A DNA stretch of 64,000 bases, from assembly GCF_921293095.1 (NCBI RefSeq), contig NC_060254.1, positions 868,001-932,000 of the forward strand, read 5' to 3'. This stretch comes from Ischnura elegans (Eukaryota > Arthropoda > Insecta > Odonata > Coenagrionidae). A model generated the notes under the pieces. The model saw nothing but the letters and a program-made list of their open reading frames with translations, was not told where the DNA came from and did no database searches. The position numbers were made by a program, and so were the translations under genes. Positions 54,238 to 64,000 of the stretch are shown here, piece after piece (positions within the stretch are counted from its first letter, which is position 1; each line of letters begins with the position of its first letter).

Positions 54238-54929
54238 GCATATGGCTGCACCAAGCGTTCAATCCTCCCAGTTTTAACAGGGCCCACCAATCACTATGAC
54301 CCTCTCCTCCTTTCTCTCCCTCTCTCCACCCCCTCCTTCCCACTTTCTTCTCCTAATCTCCTCAGCCTCTGGCTATTCACCATTGTCCTCGTTATTTCTC
54401 TGTTATGTGTTCCTATCACTCACTTTCCTTCACTATAAATTATTGTTTATACATACATAAGAAAATGCTTCTAGCGATGACACTTAGAATAATAAAAAAT
54501 AACTAAATTTTTAAACATAGAAACACTGAAAAGGGAACACTCAAAATGTTTTGCCACACACTTTACTGGGATGATCCACTCTTCTCAATGAAAGAGAATG
54601 AACTGCTCCTGTTTTCAATAGATGCATTCAACAGCTAGTTGGGGGGAGGGGGGAGGGAGTTCGAGGGGAGGGCAGAGGTGAGGGGGAAAGGGGAAGGATT
54701 GGCTGGTGGCCAGAGTGTGTACATGTCCAGCTTGGGCGGTGTAAATGCTTTTTCCACCCAGATGTATGCCAATCTACAAGTTCTCAAGTCAATGCTGATG
54801 TCATACTCGGGAAGTATTTCAATTAGGGAAAGGGAAAAGCACTGGTTAAAAAACTATTATGGGAGGCGTTGTGTTGGGGAAAAAGCTCAATGAATGGGGG
54901 AGGAAACTTGGTGGAGTGACGATGGTTAT
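54238..54929. other. Pyrimidine- then purine-rich stretch
   Basis: CT-rich at 54290-54370 and G/A-rich at 54640-54710. No gene recognised; open frames there reflect skewed composition. Confidence 0.4.
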
Positions 54930-55367
54930 TCATCCGGACGAATACTGGCGTTGTGCATTCTCCAATGCAGAGGGCAAGACAGAAATTGCACGACAGTCTG
55001 TAGATAGCTTTGAAGGGTGTGCAGCAGGGAGAAGAGGAAGATTTGATGATGAGTGGGGGGAGCGGAATGAGTGGAGCAGCACTTGCAAGGGAGAGAGAGA
55101 GAGGGGCCTGAATATGTTGCGCAGGTTGGATGCTTTTCTGTATGTGATGGTAGGGCAGGAAGGGAGGTGACTGGATGAGGTATGGTTTGCGCTGATGACT
55201 GGGTACATGTACCGGGTCTGGATAATCTTTATTTTGTTGGTTCCGGGGAAGAACGTGGTGAGGTTCAGTCTGCTACTGTTCTGTAAACAGAAGTATGTTT
55301 TAGTTGTCGTAACGGCAACCGGAGGGAGTAGTTTTATTCGGATATTCAATTTTTTGTGTGTGTGCAT
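54930..55367 (-). pseudogene. Possible retroelement C-terminal fragment
   Basis: A 145-codon minus frame contains CPTITYRKASNLRNIFRPLS, resembling the FRR..NL...LV segment found after RT in Penelope-like and some other retroelements. The rest is Ser/Pro-rich. Evidence is a single motif. Confidence 0.3.
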
Positions 55368-56627
55368 GTGAGCAGTTGTCGTCAGTCTCGGAGTCAGTGG
55401 TGAGAGTCAGTGCGTGGAAGTATCTCATAGTGAGAATGTGTGGTCCCTCAGCTGCCCCACCCCCTCCCCCCAAGTGTGCTCAAGTGTCGGCGGAACTGCA
55501 GACAAGGAGGCTTACCGACTGAAGACTGACTGATAAGTGAAATTCCCCCCATTACTATTAACTATTTTCATGATATTGTTAAAGCTATGAACATATATTT
55601 TTTTTAAGTTTAAAAATGCGTTGTATTTCTCTGGTCCTTCGGGTTATAGTTGTATGAACATCATTCCTTTTTCATCGTGTGACAGCTAGATTGATTTGTA
55701 TTGACTAATATCTTCAGTCTATTGTCACCTCCCTTCCTTCTTTCATCAAAGACTATAACCTCTTTCTTAATATTCTACTATTGATTCCATCAGAGGAGAT
55801 CTTCAGTTTTTTTTTAAATGTGTGGGACATAAATGATTATAAATATTTAATTTTACTCCTTGAAATACAATTGCCTCCTTTTTCATTGATGTAGCTCTAA
55901 CTATGATTAAGAGAAATTCTTCCGATATCTTTTATCTACATGCACTTATTTTGTAGAAGTAGAGGAAGAGGAATGATGAAGTGCTGGACTTGGTGAACAG
56001 TAAGAGAAAACTGCTAGATGAGATGCAGGGGAGACAGAGGGTTTAGACTGAGTGAGTACCGAGTGAGGAGGGGATGTTAAAAATGTCAGAGGGAAGGCAG
56101 ATGGGGGAGAAAGAGAATAAGATTTTCAAACACTGGAAGAGAATGCACTTCATTGTAAATTGAAGAAGTTGGTCCAAGATGAGAGAGGAGATGGCCACAA
56201 CAATTCACAAATGCTCCATGTAAACCTACCTTAACAATAATTAGAAGGCTTTCTTAACTATAATAATGATGCACTGAAGAAGGATATTTAAGGTGGGAAG
56301 ATGGACAGGCCATGGTGATTAACAAAAGGTATCCTACAAACACACCTTAACCAGTTGATTACCAATACAAATGATTGTTTATTAGCAACGGCCAAGATGA
56401 GTTAATTATCCCAATTTTCTCTTTTTTAGGCAAGCTTCTTTAACTTAATTATATATTATTGAAATTTAGATGATTTAGCACTTGGTAATTGAATAGGTAC
56501 CTATACAATAGAGTAGTTTACTTCATCAAAGAAGTATTCAACGGTGTTCGGCGAGATGTTGTGGAACATAATGATACAATGGTAAATGAAGAGCAAACTT
56601 AGTGCATGTCCACAGTAATTTTATTTG
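55368..56627. other. Non-coding stretch; one MITE-A-like end
   Basis: AATAGAGTAGTTTACTTCATCAAAG near 56510 resembles the first 25 bp of MITE family A, but similarity stops there and no right end follows. Confidence 0.35.
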
Positions 56628-56670
56628 GTACGATGCGTTTCAGCGACCTTACTTCGCTATCATCAGGTAC
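56628..56670 (-). ncRNA. Hammerhead-ribozyme-like motif
   Basis: On the minus strand the order is GTAC, CTGATGA, then stem II AGCG / CGCT around a 9-nt loop, then GAAAC, then GCATC and GTAC. CTGATGA and GAAA are the conserved hammerhead core. The outer GTAC arms pair and extend with T/A pairs (GCATTTT with AAATAAAA), and ATC before GTAC fits the cleavage triplet NUH. Stem III would be minimal, as in hammerheads linked to Penelope-like elements. Activity is not shown. Confidence 0.5.
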
Positions 56671-56814
56671 AAAATGCCATATTTTCGTCAAGAAGTCATA
56701 TATATATACAATCATGCAAATGGGAGGGGTATATTTATGAGTCGGCGGAAGTGGGAGAGGGTTTGGGGGGGGTAAAGGATGGGGGAAGGGGGTGGGGAGG
56801 TGGTTGGGATACGT

Positions 56815-57100
56815 AAGGATTTGGAGTTCACTGTGCTATGGCAACTCCACTGTGACTGTGCTATGACAACTCCACTGTGACTGTACCCCAGACAGCACAA
56901 CCATTTGTATACAAATGGTAAATCTTTTGTACCCTTACAAATTGTACCGATTTTTGTACGTGCTATGGCAACTGCACTCTGACCGTGCTATAACTGTACT
57001 GCGATGTTTCAATTCAAGTGCAGTTTAAGTAGAGTCACAGTACAGCCCTTTTAGCACAGTTACAGTGCAGCTTTAGTACAGCCACCGCACAGATTTTTTT
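56815..57100. repeat. Degenerate ~29-bp tandem repeats of GTGCTATGGCAACTCCACTG type
   Basis: GTGCTATGGCAACTCCACTG occurs at about 56834 and 56860 with one change, again diverged at 56962, then inverted forms (GTCACAGTACAGCC, TTAGCACAGTTACAGTGCAG) to 57085. CCCCAGACAGCACAACC at 56885 sits in the middle. Resembles an end of a foldback-type element. Confidence 0.55.
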
Positions 57101-57775
57101 GTATGGGTTATTATGACCATTAAATTTTATTTCCTAACTCGGAATATTCGAAAAATAGCTAATTACATACACTCAATGAACATGAGTAACGTGGAATGTT
57201 ATCAGGAATATTTATTAATGATGTCTGTTGTTCAAACATATTGTCCTAGTCATGTTATCTAAATAGCTCTAACTGAGTAGATCATGAGGGCACAATTATT
57301 GGATATAAAATGGAATTTTAACTACCTTAGCAACCAAAAAGCACCTCTCACGCTGTATTTAGCTTTTGATACCATTTACGGGTATGAGTTACGCTAATCT
57401 ATGCTCCTCAGTGATTGTAATCTAATTTAGGGTTAACATTTGTCTTATGTTTAGGAAAGATACGAAATATCTAAGCTGAACACTTCAAAATAATAGTAAA
57501 TAATGAAATAAATAGCATTTGCCACTCCCATCCCAGACGGCACAGAACCCTCCGTATCTAATTCGTATGTACATAGTACCCATTGACTACGGGGATACTA
57601 TGCCGCTTCGTCGCTTTTCGTCAATGGATACTTTCCATTCGCGGCCTGTCGACGAAGCGCGTACGCAGCATGTGAATGTCCGCTATGAAGCACGTACGAT
57701 AGGATACGAAGCGCGCAGGAACACAGCACTCAGGCTAACCTCAATCGATGAGAATGTTATGAATCATTATGAATT
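57101..57775. other. Non-coding, with CCCAGACGGCACAG motif
   Basis: CCCAGACGGCACAG at 57532 is inverted relative to CTGTGCCGTCTGGG at about 60427. ACGAAGCGCG-type subrepeats lie at 57600-57720. These may be ends of one element enclosing 57.5-60.4 kb. Confidence 0.35.
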
Positions 57776-57857
57776 GTAAGTTCTCAATAGGTAAATAATA
57801 CTATATCATGAATTCTAATTACCATGATACAGTACTATTTACCTATTGAGAACTTAC
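57776..57857. repeat. Near-perfect hairpin, 35-nt arms, 12-nt loop
   Basis: GTAAGTTCTCAATAGGTAAA... (57776-57810) pairs with 57823-57857, two mismatches in 35. It could be a pre-microRNA-like fold, a short foldback element or a double-strand-break repair scar. Confidence 0.75.
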
Positions 57858-58502
57858 AAAACTTACTCGGCCACTTAAATAACTGCGAAAAATGAGATTC
57901 TCAAGGCTAATTCACGCACCCCCAGCATTCTTAAGTGGCTCGTACTTACATGGAAACCTTGAGATGTTAATAAGAGTAAATTGTTATTAATTTTGACACT
58001 AAATAAGACATCACATAGCCCACGAGCATTAAAAAGCTTACCCTAAACCCTGACGAAATAAAATTTTTAAATAAAAATTGCCGATGAAACAGGATTGCTG
58101 ACACATCTGCTATTAGTATGATCGAATTCATCAAAATGCAAGCAAAAATTAACGTATAGTTCAGTCTCAGCTACTAAAACTTACCCATATCAGGCGCTAA
58201 AGTATTTGAAAAATTATTTGGGATGAGTAAAAGTCTCTAGGTCACTGCAGTAAATGTATCAACCTATTAAAAATATGAAAGTCCTGCCAAATCACCAGCA
58301 TAAACACTTGTAAAATAAAACATGTTATCTCTTAGATCACACCTCCGATTTTATACTTACTTTGCATGAAGTCACCACCGCAAGAAATTTTAAAGAGGCA
58401 GGAAAGAAAAAACCCACATAAATACAATACATATATTATGTATTTTCTATTGTCAACCACAATAATATTTCCAATTTTCTCTTCTATCCCACATCTAATT
58501 AA
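57858..58502. other. Non-coding stretch
   Basis: AT-rich, no motif. Confidence 0.4.
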
Positions 58503-59058
58503 CCCATTATTCCCCAGACTGCATGTAGGGCTTTTTACTTCGGTTTTTTTCGCATTTTCCGATTTATTTTGGCCTAATTAATATGAATTTTTGGAATAAA
58601 AATATTTTCATCATATTACATATATGATTTTCATTTTTTTTCAGCGCTGCGTATACGCAACGCTGGGAAAACTCCGGTTAAGTAAATACAAAAAAGTAAT
58701 TTTTAAAAACTTGAGTTACATCTTTTATTTTACCTTGATTTGTACACTCGACATCTTCGCCGGGAGTTATCGGTATTCCTTCGGAGGAAATGCCCCATCC
58801 TGCCTTTTAACGGACTTGCTGGGGTATATCATTTTTCCTAGGGTGTCTCGTATGTGCGCATCGATTTTTATGCCAAACGCCATCAATCGTAAAAATACAA
58901 TGATATTAATGAAAATGTTGGTGAAAATGACAAAATTAGAACTAGAGATTCTTTAAAAAAGTCAGTAAATCGAAGAAATAATTATTCTGAAGTAGAAAAT
59001 ATTTCTGAGAATTAGGATTCAATAACGTTGCGTTTACGCAACGCTGGGGCTTAATGGG
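58503..59058. mobile_element. 556-bp TTAA element (piggyBac-like, non-autonomous)
   Basis: TTAA at 58499-58502 and 59059-59062. Ends CCCATTATTCCCCAG and the inverse of CCCATTAAGCCCCAG. Internal palindromes GCGTATACGC (58650) and TTGCGTTTACGCAACGC (59028) lie near the ends. The internal frame (58624-58956) has no recognisable product. Confidence 0.8.
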
Positions 59059-59209
59059 TTAAGCGAAACAATTACTCTTATACTCTTTCGAGTAGAAAAT
59101 TATTTAAAAGAGGACTGGTCGATACATAAAAACTATCTTCAATACTTTCTGCGATGAACGTCCACTATCACAGCATCAACTTGCACAAATCAAATCCACA
59201 TCCACAAAT

Positions 59210-60006
59210 ATGTCACTTCTGCCACAATGTCTGTCTTCTTGGCGACAGGTAACAGTGAAGCAATGGTACCTTCCTCCAATCTGGGCACCTTCAATTCAGC
59301 AAGAATTTTCTCCTCGTCTTCTCGTCCAAGGCCACAGATTATTTTCTGATATCACAAGGTGCGATGTGAAGCTCACACACCTAAAATTAATAAATAATAA
59401 AATACCATGTAACTTATTAGGTCAAATCATTTCCAATTTTTGGTATTTCTGCATGAGAAATAAAATTACTAGGCTCGTAAATATAGTAAATATTTGTATG
59501 CCTGATATTTTTTTTTGTTTTAAACTATAGCATAAGATAATTTGAAATGATGAAAGCCGACGTTTAATACACCATAGGGCAAGCTAAGAAGCAATATTCG
59601 ATCCTATAAACTTGGCAGCTTATTCCTAGTTTCTCCTTTAACCACACGTTTACCGAATGAATTAATACAAAAAAGACAACTAAAATGCAAGAATTTTCAA
59701 AAGAATTGCTGCTACAATATTTTGAATCACCATTTTTAGTACTGAATAGTACTACAGTACTTCAGTACTGAATAGTTCGGGATGTTGATGCATCAACATC
59801 CCGAAGCCACTTCTAACTTAAAATTACATCCAAATAATTACAGCGAGAAAGAGTACATACCTCACAGTTTTTCGCAGGGGTGAAATGTTTTCTTCTTATC
59901 GCCCAAATGCACTTCTTCTTCAACTCAGGATCTTTTGGAAAGCTAAAAACTTGAACCATGTCCCGGAGTTTCCATTACATCCCGACAATACACTCACGAA
60001 AGGCAT
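59210..60006 (-). pseudogene. THAP-domain gene remnant, two exons
   Basis: Exon A (60006-59861): MPFVSVLSGCNGNSG, then after a shift VFSFPKDPELKKKCIWAIRR and KHFTPAKNCE, a THAP zinc-finger domain, ending GTGAG/GTATGT. Exon B (59380-59210) follows TTAATTTTAG: VCELHIAPCDIRK completes the C2CH ligands, then a stop, and in another frame LAELKVPRLEEGTIASLLP. The intron is 480 bp. THAP binds DNA; many arthropod copies belong to transposons (P-element-like or others), and the frameshifts favour that here. One expected N-terminal Cys appears missing. Confidence 0.65.
59776..59805. repeat. 30-bp perfect palindrome
   Basis: TTCGGGATGTTGATG followed by its exact reverse complement, with the CAGTACT/AGTACTG repeats at 59737-59775 just to the left. 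It lies in the THAP intron. Confidence 0.85.
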
Positions 60007-60864
60007 TTTTAACAGAAATATCTCACAAACACGTTTCTGAAGCCCAGTGAATGAAATTAAAGAATAAGGGAAACTTCACCATTACCAGACACTCTATTTT
60101 TCACAAACTTAACCACAAAAATCCCTGAAATGTGGTGAGACGTGACGTAAACGATGCGATCTCCAACGGCTTGTGAAGGCATGTGATCTTTCTAGGAGGA
60201 TATGGCACGATGGCACCAGATGGCACCACCCGCAAAAGAAAATAGTCCCAGACCGAATACAGTTTTATCGATGAGATACAATTTTATCGATGCATATGAA
60301 CTTGCCAGTCCTCTTGCATCTTTTTTCGTCATTAAAGGAAATAAAGAAACAAAACCTTTTTAGTAACTTCCTAAGCGTGATTTTTGCATCTTGATGGTCC
60401 ACCCTCGTATTCAGGTACGAAAACTTCCTGTGCCGTCTGGGATTAGAGCTAATCTTGCATATTTGTATACCCAGAAACAAACACCAATTCGAAATCGTCG
60501 GCGTACTGCCGCCTTGACGCAGAGAAAATCCGACTGGTTCAGTTTTTCTGCGACGACGCAGCGAGCTGGAGACGTGATGTCATCAACTCTCAAAGACGGG
60601 CTCTGATTGGCTCGCTAGCCGCGGCGTCAACGCAACGCCGAACTGTGAAGGCCCCCTAAGCGTGGCCTCGAGGAGACAAGGCACATAGGAGACAATACGA
60701 GGGCACAACTTCCCTACAAATACTTAAAAAAGGTAGTAAAGGTCGAAAAGCCTTTGCCTGCCTTAAAACCCCTACGCACGGCTGTGATAATTCGGACTCA
60801 TTAGCCACCTCAATATTATTCATCCATCTTTGATCCACTCACATCGCTTCCTTATGCGCCCAGC
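60007..60864. other. Non-coding, CpG-containing stretch
   Basis: Contains CTGTGCCGTCTGGG at 60427 and a GC-rich patch at 60500-60670 with GACGACGCAGCG and GCGGCGTCAACGCAACGCCG, which resemble transposon subterminal repeats. No transposase or exon was recognised. Confidence 0.35.
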
Positions 60865-61128
60865 AGGGACGCCGACTTCCAAAAAATATTGAGGGGGCCC
60901 AAACCGGGGATCTTTCCCCGGGAAATTTTATAAGTAGTGAGTTTTAAGTTTTTTAAGCATTTATTTAGAGGAGTCATATGATCAACATTAGAACCCTTAT
61001 AACTACAATCTCGATACCTGGACACTCAGGGGAAAATCGACAAGCCTGACACAATTTTTTCGAATTTTTGCAAACGAATTTTTGAGGGGGCTCGGGCCCC
61101 CTCAAGCTCCATGGAGTCGGCGCCACTG
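60865..61128. mobile_element. 264-bp TIR element with perfect 9-bp duplication
   Basis: AGGGACGCCGACTTCC at the left and the inverse of CAGTGGCGCCGACTCC at the right, each followed inward by TTGAGGGGGCC. GCGCCCAGC flanks it exactly (60856-60864, 61129-61137). No coding sequence. Confidence 0.88.
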
Positions 61129-61264
61129 GCGCCCAGCGTGTGGCTATCCTTTCTTATACTCCCATCTACGGTGCATATGTATTTTCACCTTTCTTTGCCG
61201 TTTTATGGGAAGGACATTAATTTTGGAATTCTCCTCTATCTACATTGTCACCTGTTACCATCAC

Positions 61265-61290
61265 GGAGGTTGTAAATATTTACAACCTCC
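61265..61290. repeat. 26-bp perfect palindrome GGAGGTTGTAAAT x2
   Basis: GGAGGTTGTAAAT followed by its reverse complement. The same 13-mer core occurs at 30531 and 30598. It lies about 105 bp before the transposase start. Confidence 0.85.
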
Positions 61291-61394
61291 ATGGTTACCA
61301 TACCCTCCTTCCATAACTCCATTGTCGCAGTGGAAAGTAAGTTTTTGCAAGGCATTTACTCCTTCAGTTCGACTGAATATTCTGTGCGTTAAAG

Positions 61395-62999
61395 ATGCCT
61401 CCCATAAAGAGAAGTGTCCTTAGACTGCAAAATCTAAGAACGAATAATTCTAACGAGGAAAATAGTGAAAGAGAGAGACCGAAAAACTTGAGAAGACGCG
61501 ATAAAGTTACCATCGCCAACATTAATAAGTTTTTTGACAAGGTAAAATCAGGTGATTTGGTTATTGACACCAAAAAAGTGGTGTACAATACGGCAATTTG
61601 TGCAGGTGTGAGTATGAAGACTGTACGGAAGGTCATGAAAGAAAAAAGAGAAAGTGCCGATGGTGAAGTGTCTTCGCCGAAAAAAAGTTGCGGACGATCG
61701 CGCATTGTGCTCGATGAATTCACCCAAGGAGTTTATTCGCCGAAAAGTGCATGATTTCTATCACAAGAAAGAATTTCCGACAGTCATCAACATTCTGGAT
61801 GGATTGAAGTCGGATCTGGAGGATTTTCCTGACATAAGCTCAAGTACAATGTTGAGGTGGCTGAAAAGGCTAGGGTTCTCATTCCGGAAATTAAAAAAAT
61901 AAGCCCGTGCTATTGGAAAATCCGCGAGTGGTAGATCAACGAATGTTTTTCCTCCGAACCATTAAAAGACTTCGTGCCTCAGGCTGGTTAGTGTATTATT
62001 GTGATGAAACATGGTGCGGTGCTAACCATACTGTGAAATACGCATGGCAGGAAAAATTAATGAAATCAGAGGTGGAATTGATTTTGATCGAGGAATAATT
62101 CAAGAGGTAAATAATCACAAATTTCCATAATAAACTTCGCATATGTATCGAGAATTTTCCAATTTCACATTTAATTTAATCATCATGCGTAATAATGAAA
62201 TCAATAATTATCACTATTTCAGGTAAATGGCTGGAAAGGTGGAATTTTGACACCTTCGGGAGCAGGAAGGCGAGTGGTTATTCTGCACGTTGGAAGTGAA
62301 AGTGGTTTTCTCCAACCCGAGGAAGAAACAATGCTCGTCTTCGAAGGGAAGAAGGACAGTGCAGATTATCACTCCGAGATGAATGCTCTCCATTTCGAGG
62401 AGTATTTCAGAAGAATATTAAGGCATCTGCCAGAAAATCAGTTTTGGTAATAGATCAAGCGCCCTATCACACCATGCAGGATCCTCAGACAAAGAATCCT
62501 AATTTGAAGTGGACAAAGGTAGAAATTATTGACTGGCTTGTTAAGAATCGCATCGAGCCAGCTGTCAACGAAGATGGTACCCAAGATAATTATGAATCTT
62601 TAACAAAAAGTGAACTTATCGAGTTAGGAAAACAGAAATTTAAAACCTTTAGGTATCTCCATGATACTGTCATTCAGGAAAGTGGGAAAAGGGTAAAACT
62701 TCTGTGGACTCCAGTCGCACATTGTGAATTTAATGCTATTGAATTAATTTGGGCGTGGGTCAAAAACTGGGTGGCAAAGAACAATAAAACACATAAGATC
62801 AAAGATGTTCTTCAGCTTTGTGTTCAGGCTCTTGGAGACGTAACAGTGTCGACGTGGAAGAACGCTGTGGAGCATATTTAAAAAAATAGAAGACTACTAC
62901 TGGATAAAGGACCGTTTGGTGGAGGAATTCACCGAACCCATTATTATCAACTTGGAGGACGAAAGCAGCAGTTCTTGGAGTAGCAGCGATGAGGATTGA
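61395..62999 (+). pseudogene. IS630/Tc1-like DDE transposase with intron and long D-E spacer
   Basis: Starts MPPIKRSVLRLQNLRTNNSN. An HTH region (NTAICAGVSMKTVRKVMKEK) and a second DNA-binding part (SSSTMLRWLKRLGFSFRKLK) precede the core: YYCDETWCG (first Asp), LVIDQAPYHTMQ (second Asp) and HCEFNAIELIWAWVKNW (Glu). 95 residues separate the second Asp and the Glu, against about 34 in typical IS630/Tc1, and this spacer contains LTKSELIELGKQ. A 116-bp intron (62107-62222, CAAGAG/GTAAAT...TTTCAG) is supported by motif continuity. The C-terminus is acidic and Ser-rich (SSSSWSSSDED). At least five frameshifts occur, two in A7 runs, so either it is dead or the assembly has homopolymer errors. No terminal repeats were identified. 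Confidence 0.8.
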
Positions 63000-64000
63000 T
63001 TCGGGAAATGAAATTTGAAAGGAAAATATGTATATGTACAGGAAATGGGTACGGTACATTATGTTTCTTTGAGCAGACCTGGTAGTATCGTACTTGAGGA
63101 GTTGGTATTTTTTGTAACGTCCGTATAAAAATGTTGCTACGCATAAATCCAGTATTATCGTATCATAGAAAAATTACGAATAAATTAAAAAGTGTTTCTA
63201 TCAGTTTAATTTTTCTTTCCTAAGAAATTGTAGGACTAGATAATGTTTAAATATTTTCATTAATTAATAACAAACAATGCGTTTCAAAAGTATGAAAAGG
63301 CCTTTTTATGCATCTCCAGTAATTTTCGCAACTTATTGTGAAAGATGAATACTGTAGACCTAGTAGTTTTTCCCTAGGCTGAGTTACAAAGTTGCTGAGG
63401 TTGACAAAACGGCAAATTTTAGGGTGCGCAGAGTCATTTATTGCACTGGCGTGTCCACAATTTTGAATTTACATTTAAAAAATAAACTCAACATTAAGAA
63501 TAAAATTATCTTTGAAACGACGCATTACTCGTTGTTGTAGCATTCGCACAAATCCAGATATAAATTTGCAAAGTACAGCGGCATATCATTTTGACGCCGA
63601 CAGTAGATATGGATTATTGTTACTGCTTGAAGAACGGTTTTATTTACAATATAATTAAGAAGAAAATACTTTAAATGTTCAAGAAATGGATAGAGTACAT
63701 TATATTTCTTTGATCCGCGTTCGGAGCAGGGTCAACGGACTTGCACTCCTACCTCTGTGCAACAAACAGCCTCGCTTCCCGCGAACCAGCAATAGTCCCG
63801 CGCGGCCCCGATTCAACGGGCCGTTTGGCAACATGGCATCAATATATTTTATTAACAGTCACAAATATCAATATTTTTATAGATTTCAGATCATAGAAAA
63901 ATTACAAATAAATTAAAAAGTGTTCTATTAATTTAATTTTTTCTTTCGGAGGAAATTGTAGGACTAGATAATGTTTAAACATTTTCATTAATTGACAACA
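63000..64000. repeat. Diverged direct repeat downstream of the transposase
   Basis: Two blocks recur in the same order: GGTACATTATGTTTCTTTGA at about 63055 and GAGTACATTATATTTCTTTGA at about 63694; then ATCATAGAAAAATTACGAAT (63161) and ATCATAGAAAAATTACAAAT (63891) with about 110 bp following to the window end. Spacing differs by about 90 bp because of different inserts. Two copies of the 3' part of one element are likely. Confidence 0.65.

Noticed and set aside
54639-55170. Plus-strand frames in purine-rich DNA
   Set aside because: Gly/Glu-rich translation is explained by G/A skew; no start context or motif.
56500-56530. Fourth copy of MITE family A
   Set aside because: Only about 25 bp match the left end and no right end follows; recorded as a similarity only.
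58624-58956. 110-codon frame inside the 556-bp TTAA element
   Set aside because: Hydrophobic AT-rich translation with no family and spanning the palindromic subterminal repeats.

Overview
The window is AT-rich eukaryotic DNA, most likely from an arthropod and probably an insect with a large, repeat-rich genome. This rests on introns with normal GT/AG borders, at least two exons of an animal ciliary gene (LRRC51), and a dense mix of animal transposons: Ty3/gypsy, copia, several LINE clades, a Penelope-like element, piggyBac, Tigger/pogo, a THAP-domain gene, an IS630-like transposase and many short terminal-inverted-repeat elements. Nothing suggests a prokaryote or a free virus. The species cannot be named from the sequence.

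Layout. 1-9.7 kb: a CR1-like LINE tail, a 660-bp TIR element, then a decayed minus-strand piggyBac transposase gene (9683 down to 3452) that is spliced in part and interrupted by a 1.8-kb foldback element, a pogo-type element and a LINE tail. 10-13.3 kb: a second 659-bp TIR element, one possible unknown exon, and non-coding sequence. 13365-18893: a full-length LTR retrotransposon on the minus strand with both LTRs, a 4-bp target duplication, gag and pol. Its integrase lies upstream of reverse transcriptase, which is the Gmr1-type order and not the usual gypsy order. 18.9-22.9 kb: three LINE fragments in alternating orientation. 22.9-25.5 kb: a second gypsy element whose RT points opposite to its integrase. 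25.6-26.3 kb: a Penelope-like GIY-YIG region. 26.6-31 kb: short elements, a possible SINE and two possible exons of an unknown minus-strand gene.

31014-47162: two exons of LRRC51 on the plus strand. They are separated by a 15.8-kb intron holding a gag-only LTR element, a LINE tail, a hairpin, and a LINE that has been opened three times: by a Tigger element (itself containing a truncated copia element) and by two TTAA-flanked piggyBac-like elements in opposite orientation, each carrying a further insertion.

47.2-64 kb: a 3.06-kb TTAA element with a decayed piggyBac transposase and an in-frame 144-bp insertion, more TIR elements, a hammerhead-ribozyme-like motif, palindromes, a two-exon THAP-domain remnant, a 264-bp element with a perfect 9-bp target duplication, and an IS630/Tc1-like transposase with an unusually long spacer between its second and third catalytic residues.

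Most mobile genes are broken by frameshifts or stops. Several frameshifts fall in homopolymer runs, so some may be assembly errors. LRRC51 is the only clear host gene. All functions are read from motifs; no searches were run.
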